A DNA stretch of 64,000 nt from Anisakis pegreffii (GCA_035041965.1 JAPYMA010000718.1:1-64000); one strand, 5' to 3'; counted from the first letter of the stretch, positions 17,601-28,404 are shown. Notes: a model not told the origin generated them from the sequence alone. Translations and numbers: made by a program.

Positions 17601-19817
17601 TTTTCACTTATTTCAGTTGGAACTGATGGATATTGTTTCTCAGGGATCGCTAAACTACAGCTCTCGGGACAAAGTCGTTGGACTCACGAAAGCCTTCCGA
17701 AAAGGAATGGAATGCGATTCGTGCGTTGATTTCATTGGGTACGCGGCGGTTTTATCCGGCTCACGAACCATCCTGAACGATTGTTCATAGCTTTAGAATG
17801 ATTGAACCAAATAATGATTCGATACATCGTATGTACGTTTCCGACGACTTAACATTTGACGTATTCTAATGGCGTACTTTACCGCTCCATCCTACTTTTT
17901 TTTCTAATTTTCGCAGCAAATGAAAGGTGCTCCACTCAGAAAAGATGTCCAATGCGATTGCGAGATAATAGCAATGACCTAGAAGCATTGCCAAATAGAA
18001 CTTTTGCATGTGCCGAAGGGTTTCTGCGAATTAATTCCTTAATGGTCTTTTTTGAGATTGGAACTTAGTGTTCATTTTTGCGAATAGATTTTGTTCTGTA
18101 CTACAAGTTGTCGGTTTTTCGATTGGAAACTTCAGTTCTCCTCTCCAAAATAATTTCAATTAAAACCTTGAACTTTATCAAAATTGTTTTATTGATGCAC
18201 TTTTTGTCCAAAAATATCCCTTTCATTTCGTCGCAATTTCCGTTTTCTTTTTGAATTTTCGACATCGCTCATTCAACACAATGGCTTATTTGCTGAAGAT
18301 TTTGCTATTCTAATGAACTGTTAGACTCAAATTGCTTCACATTATTAAGCTGTTAACTGCTGATGAAATTTTGCATCCAAAGTCAAGTTGTAAAGAATGT
18401 CCTCGGAAATCTGATTACTACTTGAAATATTATAATTCTCATCCGTTCGGCTTCTCAAGAGTTCAATGATTGGAAATTTTTCGTCTTGTATCAGTATCCC
18501 CGACAAGATCGATTTCCCCCATGATGTCGTCTCGAACTTCTGATGGGAAAGTTGAGAATTTTTCATCGTATCGGTTTAAAAGTTGCTTAAAGAAGCAGGA
18601 TCACTACTTTCTTAGCATGAATTGCGAAAGAGAGTTGTTTCTGATGCACTCATAAAAGGTACACATAAAACGCAGCAAGGCCAAAAGCGAGTTTCAGATC
18701 TTCTGGCTGTGGAAATCAATAAAAATGAATGCTATGAACGACATCAAAGTGACATGGCAGCATCAGAATCTCAGCAGATACATGAAGCGTGGAGAATTAT
18801 GAAGTTATGAAAATTTGATGTTATTTGCATCGGATGGACGTAGGGGCCTGCGGAAGCATTCTGAACACTTCAATCCCGTCAACATCCGAAAAAGTGCGCC
18901 GACCCCTGTTCTGGATGCGTGGACGAATTTCAAGATAAACCGTTTCACTCACTTCAAATACGCATCCTTATCGAAGTAGGCATACATATAGCCAACTGTT
19001 GCTACATCAGCTGATCGTGCAATCATCAAAAAAATTGCTGCAATTTGTTGAGAGAGTTTACTGCGACCCCAAACGACCAGTGATCTGAAAGGAACAATGT
19101 GCTGATTCCACCAAAAACTTGAAACTGTCTTCATGAGTTGCGCTTAAAGTGCTTATTTTCTGGTATGCTGCACAAAATTATGGGATCTTTTTCAAGGGCG
19201 TAGCTATGATTTTGTGCATGGAGCAAGAGGAGGGAGTAGAGGACGCAAAGGGTGTTCGGCTGGATTTGTTCATGTTTGCTTTGGCTTCCTTTTCCTTCCT
19301 CCTCTTTTCCTCACTGTATTCCATCCTTTTCCATTCCATTTTCCCTCCTCCCTCCAAAGAAGAATGCTGGACTTGTGCACCCCAACTCCCAACACCACTA
19401 GCTACGCCACCTGACTATGCGGGAGAAGTGGACATCATTTGCAGAAAAAGTACCTGGAAGTTATCATAGCTATTGGTTCCAACCACATTACTGGCACATA
19501 AAGAAGTATATCGGTGAAAAGGAAGGCTGGTATGGATGAAAGCGCGCGAGCATAGGCGTTGATCGGATTTACCTGCAAACAATTGCTTTCGAAAATTTGC
19601 GTTATCGAACAATCACTGACATTTCATTGCCTGTTTGAAATAAGAAGATAGAGTTAACCTCATTGGCCAGTTCGGATTTTGTCAGATTCAGAAATTCACT
19701 TTGATATGCGTAGAGATATGGTTGGCCAACTTTTATCGATTTGATGAAAATTATTGAAGACAGAACGATCATTGCGTAGTGGGGGACTGCACACTGCATC
19801 TGAACGTTGCATGTCAT
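14609..19817 (-). CDS. SLC19 family transporter (reduced folate/thiamine carrier type), nine exons
   Basis: Exons (minus strand): 19,817-19,659; 19,572-19,454; 19,084-18,953; 17,519-17,314; 17,071-16,917; 16,442-16,349; 16,208-16,007; 15,197-15,056; 14,845-14,609. All introns are GT-AG, all phases chain, and the total is 1,446 nt (481 aa). SLC19 landmarks: VGQPYLYAY after TM1; SIPAFLFTDILLYVPV; DVATVGYMYAYFDKDAYLK; ITSWTRASSLAGSSLGCF; LPRIRW closing the first half; IRKWSLWFALLFC; QAMWNEVEDGKLQQFNGFAE; SIWVMYTANVVYNGF; FVFGLNYFVSQVAQAILSFV; and LVYSGCHLLIAVLV. It is a multi-pass plasma-membrane vitamin carrier; the substrate cannot be fixed. Start: Met at 19,817 or 19,799 (an acceptor-like TTCAG precedes the latter). 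The C-terminal tail is unlike the family core, so the last exon border is least certain. Confidence 0.9.
15531..15630. repeat. Short interspersed GATAACAATTCG repeats in SLC19 intron 7
   Basis: Five or so copies of GATAACAATTCG or its variants within 100 bp, some in the form CGTAAACGATAAC. The rest of this 809-bp intron shows nothing recognisable. Confidence 0.6.
16560..16808 (+). other. 82-aa antisense ORF in SLC19 intron 5, unknown
   Basis: An open frame with a polar, lysine- and cysteine-containing composition (for example KHKGYVRRCKAADSKGQRFV) on the strand opposite the transporter. It may be a transposon fragment. No family is recognised and no splice context supports it. Confidence 0.2.
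17617..17790 (+). pseudogene. Possible PEX11-gamma-like N-terminal exon fragment, antisense in SLC19 intron 3
   Basis: After TTATTTCAG (17,608-17,616) one frame runs 57 codons to a TAG. It includes LNYSSRDKVVGLTKAF (with Met at 17,626 just before) and IGYAAVLSGSRTIL. In PEX11-type peroxisomal membrane proteins a GRDK motif near the N-terminus is followed, some 30-40 residues later, by LSxxRTILRLFDD. Here RTIL is followed by a break: the next frame gives RLF at once, as if two bases were added. That suggests a dead copy. The resemblance is short and the family call tentative. Confidence 0.35.
17900..18260 (+). repeat. Diverged dispersed repeat in SLC19 intron 3 (partner at 27,340-27,640)
   Basis: Stretches such as AATGCGATTG(C/T)GAGAT, AGAACTTTTGCATGTGC versus GAATTTTTGCATATGC, and CTTTTTGAATTTTC versus CTTTTGAATTTTCC occur in the same order and spacing at 27,340-27,640. 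Short ORFs in both copies share CA(E/A)GFL, so a decayed coding element is possible. Confidence 0.5.
19197..19408. mobile_element. Short inverted-repeat element (MITE-like) filling SLC19 intron 2
   Basis: GGCGTAGCTA at 19,197-19,206 and its inverse TAGCTACGCC at 19,399-19,408. GGGGCGTAGCTA-like ends are common in non-autonomous DNA transposons. The interior is strand-asymmetric: a purine-rich left part, then a pyrimidine-rich run. No target duplication could be settled. It accounts for most of the 369-bp intron. Confidence 0.5.
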
Positions 19818-20202
19818 GGTCAAGCCTGCACTTGGACTAAAACTCAGTACTTGGAACACATTTAAAATTGAATGATGAAAAGAGTTGTGTATGACGCGTT
19901 TAAATGAGCCAGAAACCACATGCGTTTCACTGAGTGACAACATTCCATCTCAACGAACAATCGTGCAAATGAATTCTCCACTGCAATATAAGATCTCAAC
20001 ATCCTGAAGCTGCTTCAGTTATGCTAGGATCGATGTATTTGGATAAAGACAACTATGGTATGGGATTGGATGATTTGGTGGCAATCTCAAGAGGTTCGAT
20101 AGAAGGAGACTTGATCGGAACAAAGATAACGTGTGCACATGACTGTACATGATTACTCAATGATTAGTTATTGAACATTAGTCATTAGACTGATCATTAA
20201 GT

Positions 20203-20229
20203 AGTCATGTATAACAAATATACATGACT
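20203..20229. repeat. Perfect 11-bp hairpin
   Basis: AGTCATGTATA (20,203-20,213), loop ACAAA, TATACATGACT (20,219-20,229). Further ACATGACT/AGTCATGT words lie within 80 bp on both sides, so the area is rich in this inverted word. Confidence 0.8.
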
Positions 20230-20380
20230 GATTGATTAGTCATGTGTATTTATTATTGCTTTCACTCAGACAATAGTGATTGCCAAATTAGGAATCCAGA
20301 TAAGATTCTCATGTTGACAGACGAAATCACAAGGCAATCTAATCCGCTGAGTGGGAAAAAGCATGTCAAGTAATGACGAG

Positions 20381-20465
20381 TGATGTCTGTGATGTTGGTG
20401 ATAACAGTGGGGGATTAACTCATAGCGAGTTGTTTTTGCTGATTAAATGAATATCGAATAAATAA
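20381..20465 (+). repeat. Dispersed repeat, copy near 22,975-23,055
   Basis: GTGATGTTGGTGATAACAG, then AACTC and TTTTTGCTGATTAAAT(G)AAT, matched by GTGATATTGGTGATAACAG, AACTC and TTTGCTGATTAAATAAAT at 22,975-23,055. Confidence 0.6.
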
Positions 20466-22203
20466 AATGACGGCATTTGGGAATGGTATTGGTTGAATTC
20501 GTTTCTATTTGTTTGTATTCATAGAAGCGTATTTGCATTTGCGTCTGCATTCTTAGAAGTGAAATGTTGATATTGGACTACGGTGGTGGATATTTCATTT
20601 CTTATTTATTTGCAAGTAGTTAAATAAGATTTACAAGTAATCGAGAAGAATGAACGCGTCAGGTGCATAATTTGCATCTGTTAATAGCTCATCACTGGGC
20701 ACAAACAAGCATTTGGACATGTTAAAACGCAAAGAGCTGCATCAGTATCTTCAAACTCAGAGAACTATGGTAATAACCTGCAAAGTTCGTGTCAAATTAT
20801 CCATTTATAACGTTGATGCTGAAGGTTTAAATCAAAGAACTTTAAGACCGCGGATTTTAATCACCATATTTCTTGAAGTTACTTGGAATATTTTACGGGA
20901 GTTTGGCAGCATACATCTTATGATTACTGTACGTCTAATTTTCGCACTACATCCTCAGAACAAATGAACATATCTGAGTGGGAGATGAAAATATCGCAGA
21001 TGTTTGCAGAAACGAACGTGATTTGATGATTGATCTGTGAATTCAAATGCAATGCGTTATAAGGGCAGAGTGGTTCTCGAGCTTTGACGTTCCATTTACC
21101 CTCTGACAGGTCATCATACACCCCCAACATAAATTCCTCATTTGTACGCAAAACGTCAGAAAGAAAATAAAAACCGATCGGTGAATAGTTTATCGACATC
21201 GTGAGAGGAATTAATTTTCCGGAATGAAACAAGTATTTTCAGAACTTTATTCACAAATCAGAAAAGTACTACGAAAGTCAGCATTGAAAAGGAGGAGCAA
21301 AGAAAAAACATTCGTCAACGACGACTAATTGAAATCCATTATGAAGTTAAATTTTGTTTAAAAATCGGACTAAGGCACAACGATCATTCGGAAAACAATT
21401 GTTCCATCAAACTGACAGTTGATGAGTAATCAAAAATTCATCAGCCTGTGAAAATGAATCTGAACTACCGCGGGTTTCGACAGAAGGGAATGATGCAACG
21501 CTTGTCATTTATAACTTCCATTCTAAATTGATGATCCGTTGTTATTGAACGTCACTGAGAATTTCACAGAGCAGTATGGACGAAACATTTTTGAGCGTTT
21601 CAGTCATTAATACGATGAGAATTACCGTCACTGATCTCAGAAGAAGTATCAAACCGGTTCAAGAACATTCATCAGCGAATACATGATTCATTCATACATC
21701 GATAGAAATTGAAGAAAGTGTCGGTATCCTCAAATACAAGCATTACAAAAAATACAAAATCAATCGTTTGAACCGAGCGAAATGTATTCCTAATAAAATT
21801 AACATTCAAGTGGAAAGAAATCATCCAACAATTAAAAATTCACGAGCGTTTGAGTGTGAATACGCATCTATTTCCACAAATTAACCGTTCGATCACAAAA
21901 ATTGCGATTTATTAGTTTAAAAAGATAAATCTGGAGAATGTCAAAATCGGTTCAAAAAAGTTAATTTGAGTTCATGCTCGCTGAAGGCAAAAAAAGAACA
22001 AACCTCATGAACCGGTCTCGAGGTATGACGGGGCGTGTTATAAAGAGTATAGCGCAGGTTATGATCAGTTGCCGATCCTGAAGGACAGTTGAAAACACGA
22101 ACACACATAAATGTCGTATTCATGAACACGGAAGCAATATTTTCCATTTTGCAATTCCAGAACAGAAAAAATGTATAAATTTGTGACAAACCAGATGCTC
22201 AAC

Positions 22204-22245
22204 AGATGCCCATCCGCATCATATCTACGATGCGGTTGGGCATCT
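22204..22245. repeat. 17-bp hairpin with one mismatch
   Basis: AGATGCCCATCCGCATC (22,204-22,220), loop ATATCTAC, then GATGCGGTTGGGCATCT (22,229-22,245). Sixteen of 17 positions pair. The preceding AAAATGTATAAATTTGTGA recurs at about 23,203-23,222. Confidence 0.8.
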
Positions 22246-22610
22246 AAATCATTCAAAAAATACATTCGCTAAAAATGAAAACTTCATTCAAAACAGAACT
22301 CATAGTTGTGAGCTGGAAACGCTGTGTAAAATTTTAAAAAATCTTCAAAAATTTTCAAACTTCTCAGCACAACCAAATAACACCAACAAACCAAACAAAT
22401 AATCGACCAAAACAAACTAAGAATGAGATGAATGCAAGAATACCCGTTCCTCTCGCACCGAACCAACAACCAATATTGCCGCACCAACAAATTCATTCAA
22501 CAATCCATACTTAAGCACTACAATACCAGTCAATCTGTTACAAAAATTTCGAAATACTTGTGATTGATGCACAATGATTTATAATTAAATTTAGATCAGC
22601 AAAAAAATGC

Positions 22611-22744
22611 TCGCGCTTCCTCCATTTTGGTGACTCAACACGGTTACTCATTCGACCGCCCTATTCGTCCTCCTGGAAACAGGAGGGAAAAGACAGTAGC
22701 AGAATCAGTAAACATGATGAGTCACCAAAATGAAGGCAGCGCGA
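22611..22744. mobile_element. 134-bp fold-back element with inner GAAA-loop hairpin
   Basis: Outer arms of about 43 bp (22,611-22,653 and 22,702-22,744) pair imperfectly and share CATTTTGGTGACTCA. Inside lies a perfect CCTCCTG-GAAA-CAGGAGG hairpin (22,669-22,686). It could be a MITE or a structured RNA. Confidence 0.6.
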
Positions 22745-23989
22745 TCTCATTATATTATAACAACTTCAGAAAATGATCGTTGGACAAGTGATCAATCGAT
22801 CAATCGGAATGTATTTTCGGGCTCCTTCTGAGTCCCTCTCCCTAGAAATAAATGGGCATATGGGAGAGTAGCCCAAAACCTCTGTCCTTGTCAAGTTCGG
22901 ATTTCATGAAGACAGATGATTCCAAACGCTATTATCGTTAGCTGCGCGGAAAGAAGAATGCCAACGAAGGAAGTATGTGAAATTAGTGATATTGGTGATA
23001 ACAGAGAGGCATAAACTCGTAATGATTTTGATTTGCTGATTAAATAAATTTCAAAACTTCAGAAAATCGAAGCCCCTCGATTCACCCTCTGTTACCAACA
23101 AATTCACCAGAGGCATGAATCGCACTTCTGCGAGAACCGCTGCATTGAAGTATTGCAAGGAATTCGGAATTGAGGGGCATCTCTGAGTTTTTTCACTCAC
23201 GCATAAAATGTATAAATTTGTGATAAACAGATGCATAAGTCTAAGCCCAAGCCTAAGCCTGTATGCATCAATCACATGTATTTCGTCATTGTTCAGTCAC
23301 AAGTATCGATGACAAGCATTCCACAATTTTTTGAGTGATATTTTATTCCATAAACATTCTCAACTGATTGAATCCGTTGGTGGGGCAGTTTTTGTTGTTG
23401 GTTTGGTGCGAAAGTAACAGGTTTTTCTGAATTATTCTTTTTGTTAGTTTTGTTGGGGTCGAAAACACCGCTGTCCTGATTAGTAATATGACAGCATTAA
23501 CAATATTTCTGGAATTGCTACCACCGACTGTTCTCATCCTCGGCTTTTGTAAGGTTGTTGAAAATCCCAGTACATCGAAAGTCTTCTGAAAAATCCTTGA
23601 ATTTCCCTTGAATGTTCATACAATTGATTTAAAGCTTAAGGATGGGGAATTTGAGGTGATTTGGTTAATAATTTTTCTTGATTGTCGACATTCCCTCGTG
23701 TTTAGTAGCGTACATTTACCTTTCACATTGTTCATAACATACATGTCGCTGTTATCGATGAAGTTTCACTTAATTATTGTTGCTTATCGAGTTCAAAACC
23801 AAGAGATTTTTTTGGTGGCTCTTTTTATAGTTGCAGAGGAATTACCGTGTGCATTTCGATAATTTACTGCTCAACGATGATTGTCGTTGAAGTTTTTTTA
23901 TCGTAGCAGTCCAATGAATTTTTGTCAGTTGAGATAATTTCTTGTATTGTCAGTCCTGCTTTTCAGTCTGTTATATTCTTAGTAGTAGG
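22745..23989. other. Intergenic, low-level repeats only
   Basis: Contains the second copies of the 20,381 and 22,165 repeats and a short GCCCAAGCCTAAGCCT run (about 23,240-23,260). No gene recognised. Confidence 0.4.
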
Positions 23990-24480
23990 TACGGCAGAAA
24001 GTTCATGGTCAGTTAGACCCAAAATAAATCTTCAAAATTTTCTTCAAACATCGCTGCCAACCGGAAACCAGGGCATGTATCTTGGTAGCATGCAAACATG
24101 GACTTCTGGAATCAAAAAATCAACGGACGTCAAGTTTTAGTAAGTCTGATTAGGGAAGTTTTTCCCACGTAAGAAATGTTCTAAGTTTCTGAATAGATAA
24201 TAATCTGTTGGAAAGAGGTCTGGAGAGTACGGCGGATGAGGCAGAACCTCAAAACCCAATTGGTGAATTTTTGGCAACATTGCTTGTGCCACTGGTTTGG
24301 GGTTAAAAATGGCCATATCTCCTCAGGAAAGCAAAATCGCGCCACAAAATACATGTATCTCTGAATGAAGGGATCCAGCTGGATCGACTGATGTAAAAGA
24401 TTCATATGTTACTGGGCAAACTTGAGCTTACGGCAGCCTTGAAGGTGGGAAAAAAATAGCATTGGAAAAAAAATCGAAAA
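23990..24480 (-). pseudogene. mariner transposase C-terminal remnant
   Basis: On the minus strand one frame reads MLPKIHQLGFEVLPHPPYSP, then DLFPTDYYLFRNLEHFLRGK (about 24,280-24,150). This is the mariner-family block with the third catalytic Asp (YSPDL). It is cut by a stop after NQTY. Further on, in other frames, HALVSGWQRCLKKIL (about 24,050) matches the extreme C-terminus of mariner transposases. The N-terminal side is degraded, with stops and shifts. It is dead; no terminal repeats found. Confidence 0.75.
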
Positions 24481-24738
24481 AGGATTAATAAAATGCCTGC
24501 ATGTCCTCAACTAAGCCAAATTGCTCAGTAAAATTTATAATATTCTGAATCTATAGGTTCTGCTGGATCGAACGGTGAAATGAAATTCGCATGCTTCTGG
24601 GCAAACCTGAGAAGATGGTTAGCTCGAAGATCGCAATCCGCCTATTGCTATATGAACGTATGGATTACTCCATAGTGATCAATTTGTATGAATGAGCGCG
24701 AGCGACTGCGCTATCTAATTGAGATAGATTTAAGAAAA

Positions 24739-24935
24739 TGGCTATATCTGCTCAGGAAAGCAAAATCGCACCACAACATATATATTTTTCTGAATGAAGA
24801 GATCCAGCTGAATCGACTGATGCAAAAAAATTATATGTTACTGAACAAACTTGAGCTTATGGTAGCCTTGAAGGTGGCACCCGAGATAGTATTAATAAAA
24901 TGCCTACATGTCCTGCGCCTTACAATTCGGAGTAG
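24739..24935 (-). repeat. Second partial mariner fragment (direct repeat of 24,291-24,500)
   Basis: ATCTGCTCAGGAAAGCAAAA and further blocks (GATCCAGCTGAATCGACTGA, GAGCTTATGGTAGCCTTGAA) repeat the sequence at 24,291-24,500 with moderate divergence and small gaps. A third, shorter match lies near 24,540-24,615. Confidence 0.65.
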
Positions 24936-26797
24936 AAAGTTTGGTATGAAACGTTCAAAACATTAAGAGACTACCAAAATGTTTGGTATGAAACGTTCAA
25001 AATGTTAAAAATTATCAAATTCATCAACAATCTCAAATTTGTTGGGAAAAACGACGAATTCATCGCATTAATTTTTGAAAAATGCTAAAAGTTAGACATT
25101 TTGATCGAAAAAAAAGCAATGGACGATTTGAATTTTTCTGGAGGTAATAATTCAGTAATTGATGAAGAAAACTCGTTTCATTGGGAATACGATAAGATAT
25201 CGTTCAGTCTTTCCGTTGCTTATCAGGTCAGCGGCTTATGAAGGTTGGAGAATTTTAAAAAAATCACTAACTTTCACTTCGAAAACCATCGCTTATAATT
25301 ATTGTTTCACGTCATTGCATTTAACGAATTCCTCAATAATCGAGTACGACTATTCTAGAATACAGCAGCGGTCACGTGCAAGAGCATTGAAGAGTGTCGC
25401 TTTTCTTTACGCTATTTCAGTATCATTAGAAATACCTTATTATGACTTCTATGAGACGCTAGCACAAGCATAATTACAGCACGGGCAAATGTTTGGTCGG
25501 TGCTACAGAAATATTTTCCATCACATGTTGATAGAAGTGTTCACTGTATCCTTGAGTTTAAACCTAAACGTGTGTTAGTCTGAAGGGGGTTTGCGATGAA
25601 ATTTTAAACAATTTCAGTTCATCTTCTATTATAACGGTGATAATTGCAGGAAATGAAGATTTGAATGTATCCGTTCGCATCTTTTATCATTCATACTTAT
25701 TTCATGAATCGCCGCAGGCTTTTTGCGAATTGTTCATGAGTTGAAATGAGCGTCTGGGATTTATGAAGCATTCTGAAGTTCCATTTTCAGTGATGAATCT
25801 GCGATGTTCAATGCTCTATCGTCTTCATCGAACGTTTTCGAGTGCACATTTTCATTATAGTTCGTCGAACAGTTTTTTTTGTTTACCATTTGTATTCTCT
25901 TCATTCTCTGCTAAAATATCGCCTCGTTTTAACTTTATAATGATTCTCTGTTGTTTAATGGCATCATTAGTTATTGATAATTATCAATCGTTATCAACGA
26001 TGACGTTTATTCGTCGAACAATTTACTGATGAGAAATTGATTTTCATTTCGATAGTTTTCGTAAAGTGACTTGGCTCGTTTTTCTGAAATTCGTTTATTT
26101 CGAAAGGAAGATATGCTCCATTGTAGCGACTGAGTAATTTCACTAATTGAGTGATCGAAGAGTTTGATTGATTTAGCGTTCATGACGTGAAAGGGCAATG
26201 CAGTAATCTACTGGCTAATTGATTAATTGCTTTGAGAGTGTAATGCAAAAAGGAACTGAATGATACAAAAATTTATGTTTCAATTTTCGGTAAAACGTTT
26301 ATTTTCATATGAAACGACTCTCTTGTGCACTGACGCACAGAATACAGCTGCGACATCGAATTGATGGAATCTAGCTAATTCGAGTCGTCATGCCTGTCTT
26401 GCATTACTATTCTTCGTTGAATGACGACACAACATTTTTCCTTGTTTAACGCTCTATCTTGGTTTAAAGTGATCGCCCAATTGGTTCTGCTATTGCCACT
26501 TAATGATGTCATTGTTCTAAAGCTAGGGCTGGTGAAGTGCAACACACAGCCCGGCTCCGGGCCCTACGACGATTCCATTTCTGGAAATTTTCTGGAAAAG
26601 AAAGGAATCCAATCCGCGGATTTATTTTGATGGGTTTACGGTGATTGTATCTGGTCCATGGACCGCATTCAGTGATTTTGTGCAATTTTAGTTGGATACA
26701 ACATAATAATGGTTTGACGCATTGCATTCAGGTTTAAGTTGATTTGGCTTAAGTATTCTAGTGATTCATTTTGTCATTTACTTCACATTGTATTACA
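24936..26797. other. Intergenic, no gene recognised
   Basis: AT-rich. One local GC-rich spot at about 26,545-26,575 contains the short inverted repeat CCCGG-CT-CCGGG. ORFs here have no family resemblance. Confidence 0.4.
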
Positions 26798-26805
26798 CTT
26801 CCTTC

Positions 26806-27316
26806 CAGTGTTGGGCAATACTGTGCTAGTATGCCATTAGCGGGATAACGACAGCGGAACTTCAAGTGGGTGGCGGAATAGCGATAGCGATAACAGCGCT
26901 ATCGTCTTCGATGGCGCTGCTATCGCTATCGGACTACTTCCGCCACCTTCCACTCTCAGCTCATCTGTAGGTGAATGTATATTCCCACAATCATTGAGGG
27001 ATCTATAATATTTGTGCTATAACATTGCACTGGATTCGAGTCTGTTGCGAGCGATTCGAAGAGAAAAACATGTGCAGTAGTTGGTTCAAGTGTAGAGGTG
27101 AATTCTGTAGCTGTCGATTCGGATGTAGAGTTGGATTCTGTAGTAGTTTGTTCAGTCGTAGAGGTGGATTCTATTTTTATAATGTTTTTCATATTTATTT
27201 CAAAAATGCGTGTTCATCAATGGAAATTTTTAATCATTCAGTAATGAGGTTTTTACAGTAGGCAACAGCGGAATAGCGATAGCACGATATCTTTTTCGAT
27301 AGTGCTCCCAACACTG
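26806..27316. mobile_element. 511-bp non-autonomous hAT-like element
   Basis: Ends CAGTGTTGGG (26,806-26,815) and CCCAACACTG (27,307-27,316) are perfect inverse copies of hAT type. Flanks CTTCCTTC (26,798-26,805) and CTTCTTTC (27,317-27,324) agree at 7 of 8 bases, the 8-bp duplication typical of hAT. The interior has a long hairpin (26,872-26,944), a second AATAGCGATAGCACGATA stretch near the right end, and a minus-strand Ser/Thr-rich ORF (26,956-27,192). There is no transposase. Confidence 0.8.
26872..26944. repeat. Long subterminal hairpin inside the hAT-like element
   Basis: Left arm 26,872-26,904 (GGCGGAATAGCGATAGCG...), loop TCTT, right arm 26,909-26,944. It pairs over about 33 positions with a few mismatches and a three-base bulge. 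The AGCGAT word repeats inside the arm. Confidence 0.8.
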
Positions 27317-27339
27317 CTTCTTTCCATCGTTCATAGCAT

Positions 27340-27640
27340 GGAAGGAATCGCATCTAGAAGAAATGTTGAATGCGATTGTGAGATTGAGTGCCATCGCCAC
27401 CAAACAATATCAAATCGAATTTTTGCATATGCTGCAGGATTTTTGTGCATGAATTGCTTAATATCTTCTCATTCCTTTTCGAGAGGAGATGTAACTCCTA
27501 ACCGCGAGTTATCGCTTGTCGGTTGAGAATTTCAATTCATTTTTCGAAACTATTCGTAAAACTGTTTGTAGACATTTTGGCCAAAACTATCTCTTTAATT
27601 TCAAATTTATTACTTCCTTTTGAATTTTCCGGATCGTTTT
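27340..27640 (+). repeat. Dispersed repeat, partner of 17,900-18,260
   Basis: Directly right of the hAT-like element. See the partner for shared blocks. Confidence 0.5.
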
Positions 27641-28404
27641 TTACATCGAGTAATTTCTGAAATGCTTGCTACGGCAGTATTCATCAGTACATTCCCATTT
27701 ACGATGGGACAATCAATTTAAACTGCTGCAGTGAATATGTTCCTGTAGGAAATTCTTTGAAGTATTCTCATATCTACTTTAAATATTTAAGTTCCAACTG
27801 TTTGGTCAACAATTATCATATGTCACTGAAGTGAAAACTGTGTCGTTATCTGATCTCAGGAATCGTCTGACAGCTGAGAACTCTGCTGTTTAGTCCTTTT
27901 TCTTACCATAAAAAAACGTTTCGTTGCTTTTGAGATGAGCGGAGCCTTCTCAGAATGAGCCCTTTTTTCTTCGTTTCTAATTGAAGTTTGCATTCACCTC
28001 ATTGCCTTCTAAGATCAAAAAAAGTGTTCTGCATCGAAAACGCATCAGTTCCTATTATTATAGAGAAATAAAGTAATGCTTGAGACTAATGAATACAGAG
28101 ATTCATTGATTGCCAGTATATCGAGAAATTGAAACCGGTTGATTATTTTAAACACATTAATTCATGATTTCTTGAAGTTTACCGTAGCTTCTACATGCAG
28201 TTTCACAGATTCGATGTTCGTTTCCCCACTCTTAATTCTATGAAATATTCATAAGACGGAGCAGATCGTTCTTCCCAGGGACAATACCGATATGGCTTTT
28301 TTGGAAAACTGGACTGTTGAAGAGATCAACACAAAAGAATCTCTCAAGCAGAAGCGAATTCAATTTGCGATTATGTAACATTCTGTTTGTGGTCATGAGA
28401 AATA

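Larger units (their letters stand above)
19818..22610. other. Intergenic region upstream of SLC19, with two hairpins
   Basis: No gene recognised. It contains a perfect 11-bp hairpin at 20,203-20,229 and a 17-bp hairpin with one mismatch at 22,204-22,245. A segment near 20,381-20,465 recurs at about 22,975-23,055. Confidence 0.4.
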
